From Nitrososphaeraceae archaeon (GTDB lineage: Archaea; Thermoproteota; Nitrososphaeria; Nitrososphaerales; Nitrososphaeraceae), in contig JAJNBK010000277.1 of NCBI GenBank assembly GCA_021155845.1, positions 1 to 6,365 on the forward strand: a stretch of DNA of 6,365 nt, in the 5' to 3' direction. The notes under the pieces are model-generated. The model made no database searches. It saw only the letters and a list, made by a program, of their open reading frames with translations, and had not been told where the DNA came from. Position 1 is the first letter of the stretch, and each line of letters begins with the position of its first letter. Shown here one piece after another: positions 5,328 to 6,365 of this stretch. The position numbers were made by a program, and so were the translations under genes.

Positions 5328-5888
5328 TTAACAAGTTCCTACTCGCATAACTCTTTTATGACCGTTAAGCAGGTCTTGTTTCTGATTCTCAGCAAGAAGG
5401 TCAAAATCTATTACAGTATAACAGCAAAAAATTTTCATTTTATTATGGCATATTGAAAAGGATGACGAACAAAATAATCTTGTTTCATGTTTTATTAGGT
5501 CATCTATTCTATTTTGATTAAAGAACAAACTCATATCAGAAAAAACAGTCAATCCACTCTTACCTAATTTATTTGAGCGCTGAAGTAGCATTTTTATCAT
5601 TATCATTATGTCTACTAATTCATTTGTTAAACTGAAATATCCTTTCTTTGATTCTACGATTACAAGTGAACCTTGCAACTTGTATCTTTCTACATCTAAA
5701 CCAGTATTTTTCAGACTTTGAAAAATATTGCTGACAGATTCATGATAAGGCAAAATAAGAATCATTTCATTTAATAATTCAATTGCAGTTTTACAGTATT
5801 CTAAACAAATTTTGTTCAGAGTTACAGCATCTTCATACAAAATTAAATTGTGTTCTCCAAAATTACTCTGATTAATTTTATCCAACAT
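5328..5888 (-). CDS. MEDS-domain protein (DcmR-like sensory domain)
   Basis: The 186-residue protein matches the MEDS (methanogen/methylotroph DcmR sensory) domain over nearly its whole length. It opens with GEHNLILYED (11-20), followed by a helix and MILILPYHES, the shape of the family's ..LLFYED..L..... pattern. LKNTGLDVERY (59-69), SGLTVFSDMSLFF (111-123) and IKHETRLF (132-139) follow, ending in GHKRVMRVG (176-184). The fold is RecA/KaiC-like without an evident P-loop. Family knowledge: MEDS domains are inferred sensors of small molecules, often beside histidine kinases or regulators and numerous in Nitrososphaerales. This one stands alone without an output domain. ATG 5888 is the first start codon, but the frame stays open about 22 codons further upstream without a start, so a lost N-terminal portion is possible. 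It follows the MFS gene in the same direction. Confidence 0.82.
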   Translation of the reverse strand: MLDKINQSNFGEHNLILYEDAVTLNKICLEYCKTAIELLNEMILILPYHESVSNIFQSLKNTGLDVERYKLQGSLVIVESKKGYFSLTNELVDIMIMIKMLLQRSNKLGKSGLTVFSDMSLFFNQNRIDDLIKHETRLFCSSSFSICHNKMKIFCCYTVIDFDLLAENQKQDLLNGHKRVMRVGTC

Positions 5889-5926
5889 ACAAAATCTATA
5901 TTTGATTATATCATTTCTTATCTTTT

Positions 5927-6088
5927 CTATTTTGCTACTCTTCGAATAGGTGTGTCAATAACCTTAGTCATTACAAATGACCCAATCACATCACCTATGT
6001 ACTGTGCAGAAAACACACTATACTTAAGTCGACGCTGGGCATTAAGAGTAAACATGTGGTGGAGCAATATGCACAGAGATTTTGACAT
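5927..6088 (-). CDS. Possible small protein of 53 residues, unrecognised
   Basis: An ATG at 6086-6088 opens a frame to TAG 5927-5929, lying between the MFS stop (gap 47 nt) and the MEDS start (gap 38 nt) on the same strand. The product is basic and mixed in character (MSKSLCILLHHMFTLNAQRR, then YIGDVIGSFVMTKVIDTPIR). Stops lie just upstream, and no ribosome binding site is visible. It has no clear membrane helix and no known motif. It could be a real small gene, the N-terminal part of a gene frameshifted into the MEDS frame, or chance. A longer antisense frame on the plus strand overlaps it and looks less protein-like. Confidence 0.3.
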   Translation of the reverse strand: MSKSLCILLHHMFTLNAQRRLKYSVFSAQYIGDVIGSFVMTKVIDTPIRRVAK

Positions 6089-6135
6089 TAATTCATATTA
6101 ATGAGATTCGTAAGTAGCCCTAATTGTCAACTATG

Positions 6136-6365
6136 CTAAGCCAAATTAGGTATAGCCATTTTTGTAGCCCTCTGTCTCAAGATTATTGCCAATGCTATTG
6201 AAATAACTGAGACTATGACAGCACTAAGGAATATCAAGTCAAACGACATTGACGAAGGGAAATAGTTCATTATCCCATCAACATTGAACAATGTCTGGTT
6301 TGTCTGCATATACATGCCAGCTAAAGCTGGACCTATCGATGCCCCTACAATTCTCATAAGACTGC
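6136..6365 (-). CDS. MFS drug:H+ antiporter family exporter (DHA2/EmrB-QacA type), C-terminal part
   Basis: The frame enters from the right edge and ends at TAG 6136-6138, giving about 75 visible C-terminal residues. The visible part begins SLMRIVGASIGPALAGMYMQ, the Gly-rich turn and helix typical of the late transmembrane segments of 14-TM DHA2 transporters. A polar loop of about 20 residues is followed by a final membrane helix (LIFLSAVIVSVISIALAIIL) and a short basic cytoplasmic tail (RQRATKMAIPNLA). Family knowledge: such proteins export drugs or other small hydrophobic compounds in exchange for protons across the cytoplasmic membrane. The internal Met at 6357 is not the start. It runs in the same direction as the small ORF and the MEDS gene, but too far from them to assert an operon. 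The substrate cannot be predicted. Confidence 0.75.
   Translation of the reverse strand, partial: SLMRIVGASIGPALAGMYMQTNQTLFNVDGIMNYFPSSMSFDLIFLSAVIVSVISIALAIILRQRATKMAIPNLA

Noticed and set aside
5079..5456. 125-residue plus-strand reading frame, hydrophobic
   Set aside because: Its Ser/Leu/Phe-rich composition is what results from reading the complement of polar, Lys/Glu-rich sequence, and its 3' part is antisense to the MEDS gene.
5850..6101. 83-residue plus-strand reading frame
   Set aside because: It is antisense to the MEDS 5' end and the small minus ORF, has no family motif, and its composition fits a shadow frame.
1..6365. CRISPR array, insertion sequence or toxin-antitoxin pair
   Set aside because: I looked for regularly spaced repeats, transposase motifs, terminal inverted repeats and paired small genes and saw none. 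The only repeats are the two motif copies, the AT and AGT tracts and one inverted repeat.

Overview
The window is AT-rich and looks like a chromosomal piece of an ammonia-oxidising archaeon of the Nitrososphaerales, most like Candidatus Nitrosocosmicus or a close relative. The evidence is the low GC, the lack of clear Shine-Dalgarno sites, TATA-like boxes about 25-30 nt before several start codons (as for leaderless archaeal mRNAs), and the gene families: a MEDS-domain sensor protein, a PPOX/F420-type flavoprotein relic and a DHA2-type MFS exporter. The taxon is an inference.

Layout: 2-256 (+) is the 3' end of an unrecognised gene. 577-1473 (-) is an intact classical short-chain dehydrogenase/reductase (SDR). 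1474-1836 is mostly non-coding; it carries a 23-nt motif that recurs at 5004-5027 and a possible minus-strand coding relic. 1837-2170 (+) is a PPOX-class flavin/F420-type gene broken by an internal deletion, convergent with an intact NTF2/SnoaL-like gene at 2194-2652 (-). From about 2797 to 4927 the plus strand holds gene relics in one orientation: a heavily decayed SIS-domain (phosphosugar isomerase-like) gene, a short unidentified C-terminal fragment, a decayed RidA/YjgF gene, and an arginase-family gene with a damaged 5' end and one frameshift. An (AT)13 tract precedes the last of these. 4928-5327 has no intact gene but contains the second motif copy and a long imperfect inverted repeat around a perfect 14-bp palindrome. 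5328-5888 (-) encodes a MEDS-domain protein, 5927-6088 (-) is a possible small ORF, and 6136-6365 (-) is the 3' end of an MFS exporter that runs off the window.

The main theme is gene decay. The better-preserved genes (SDR, NTF2-like, MEDS, MFS) are all on the minus strand, while every recognisable plus-strand gene between 1837 and 4927 is broken. The five broken or fragmentary plus-strand loci, together with one intact gene (NTF2-like), lie between two direct copies of the short motif at 1596 and 5004. SIS, RidA and arginase-family genes in tandem suggest a former amino-sugar or nitrogen-metabolism cluster, but no working pathway can be read from what remains. I found no convincing new defence, mobile or RNA-based system. 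The nearest to unexplained structure are the paired motif and the inverted repeat beside its second copy.
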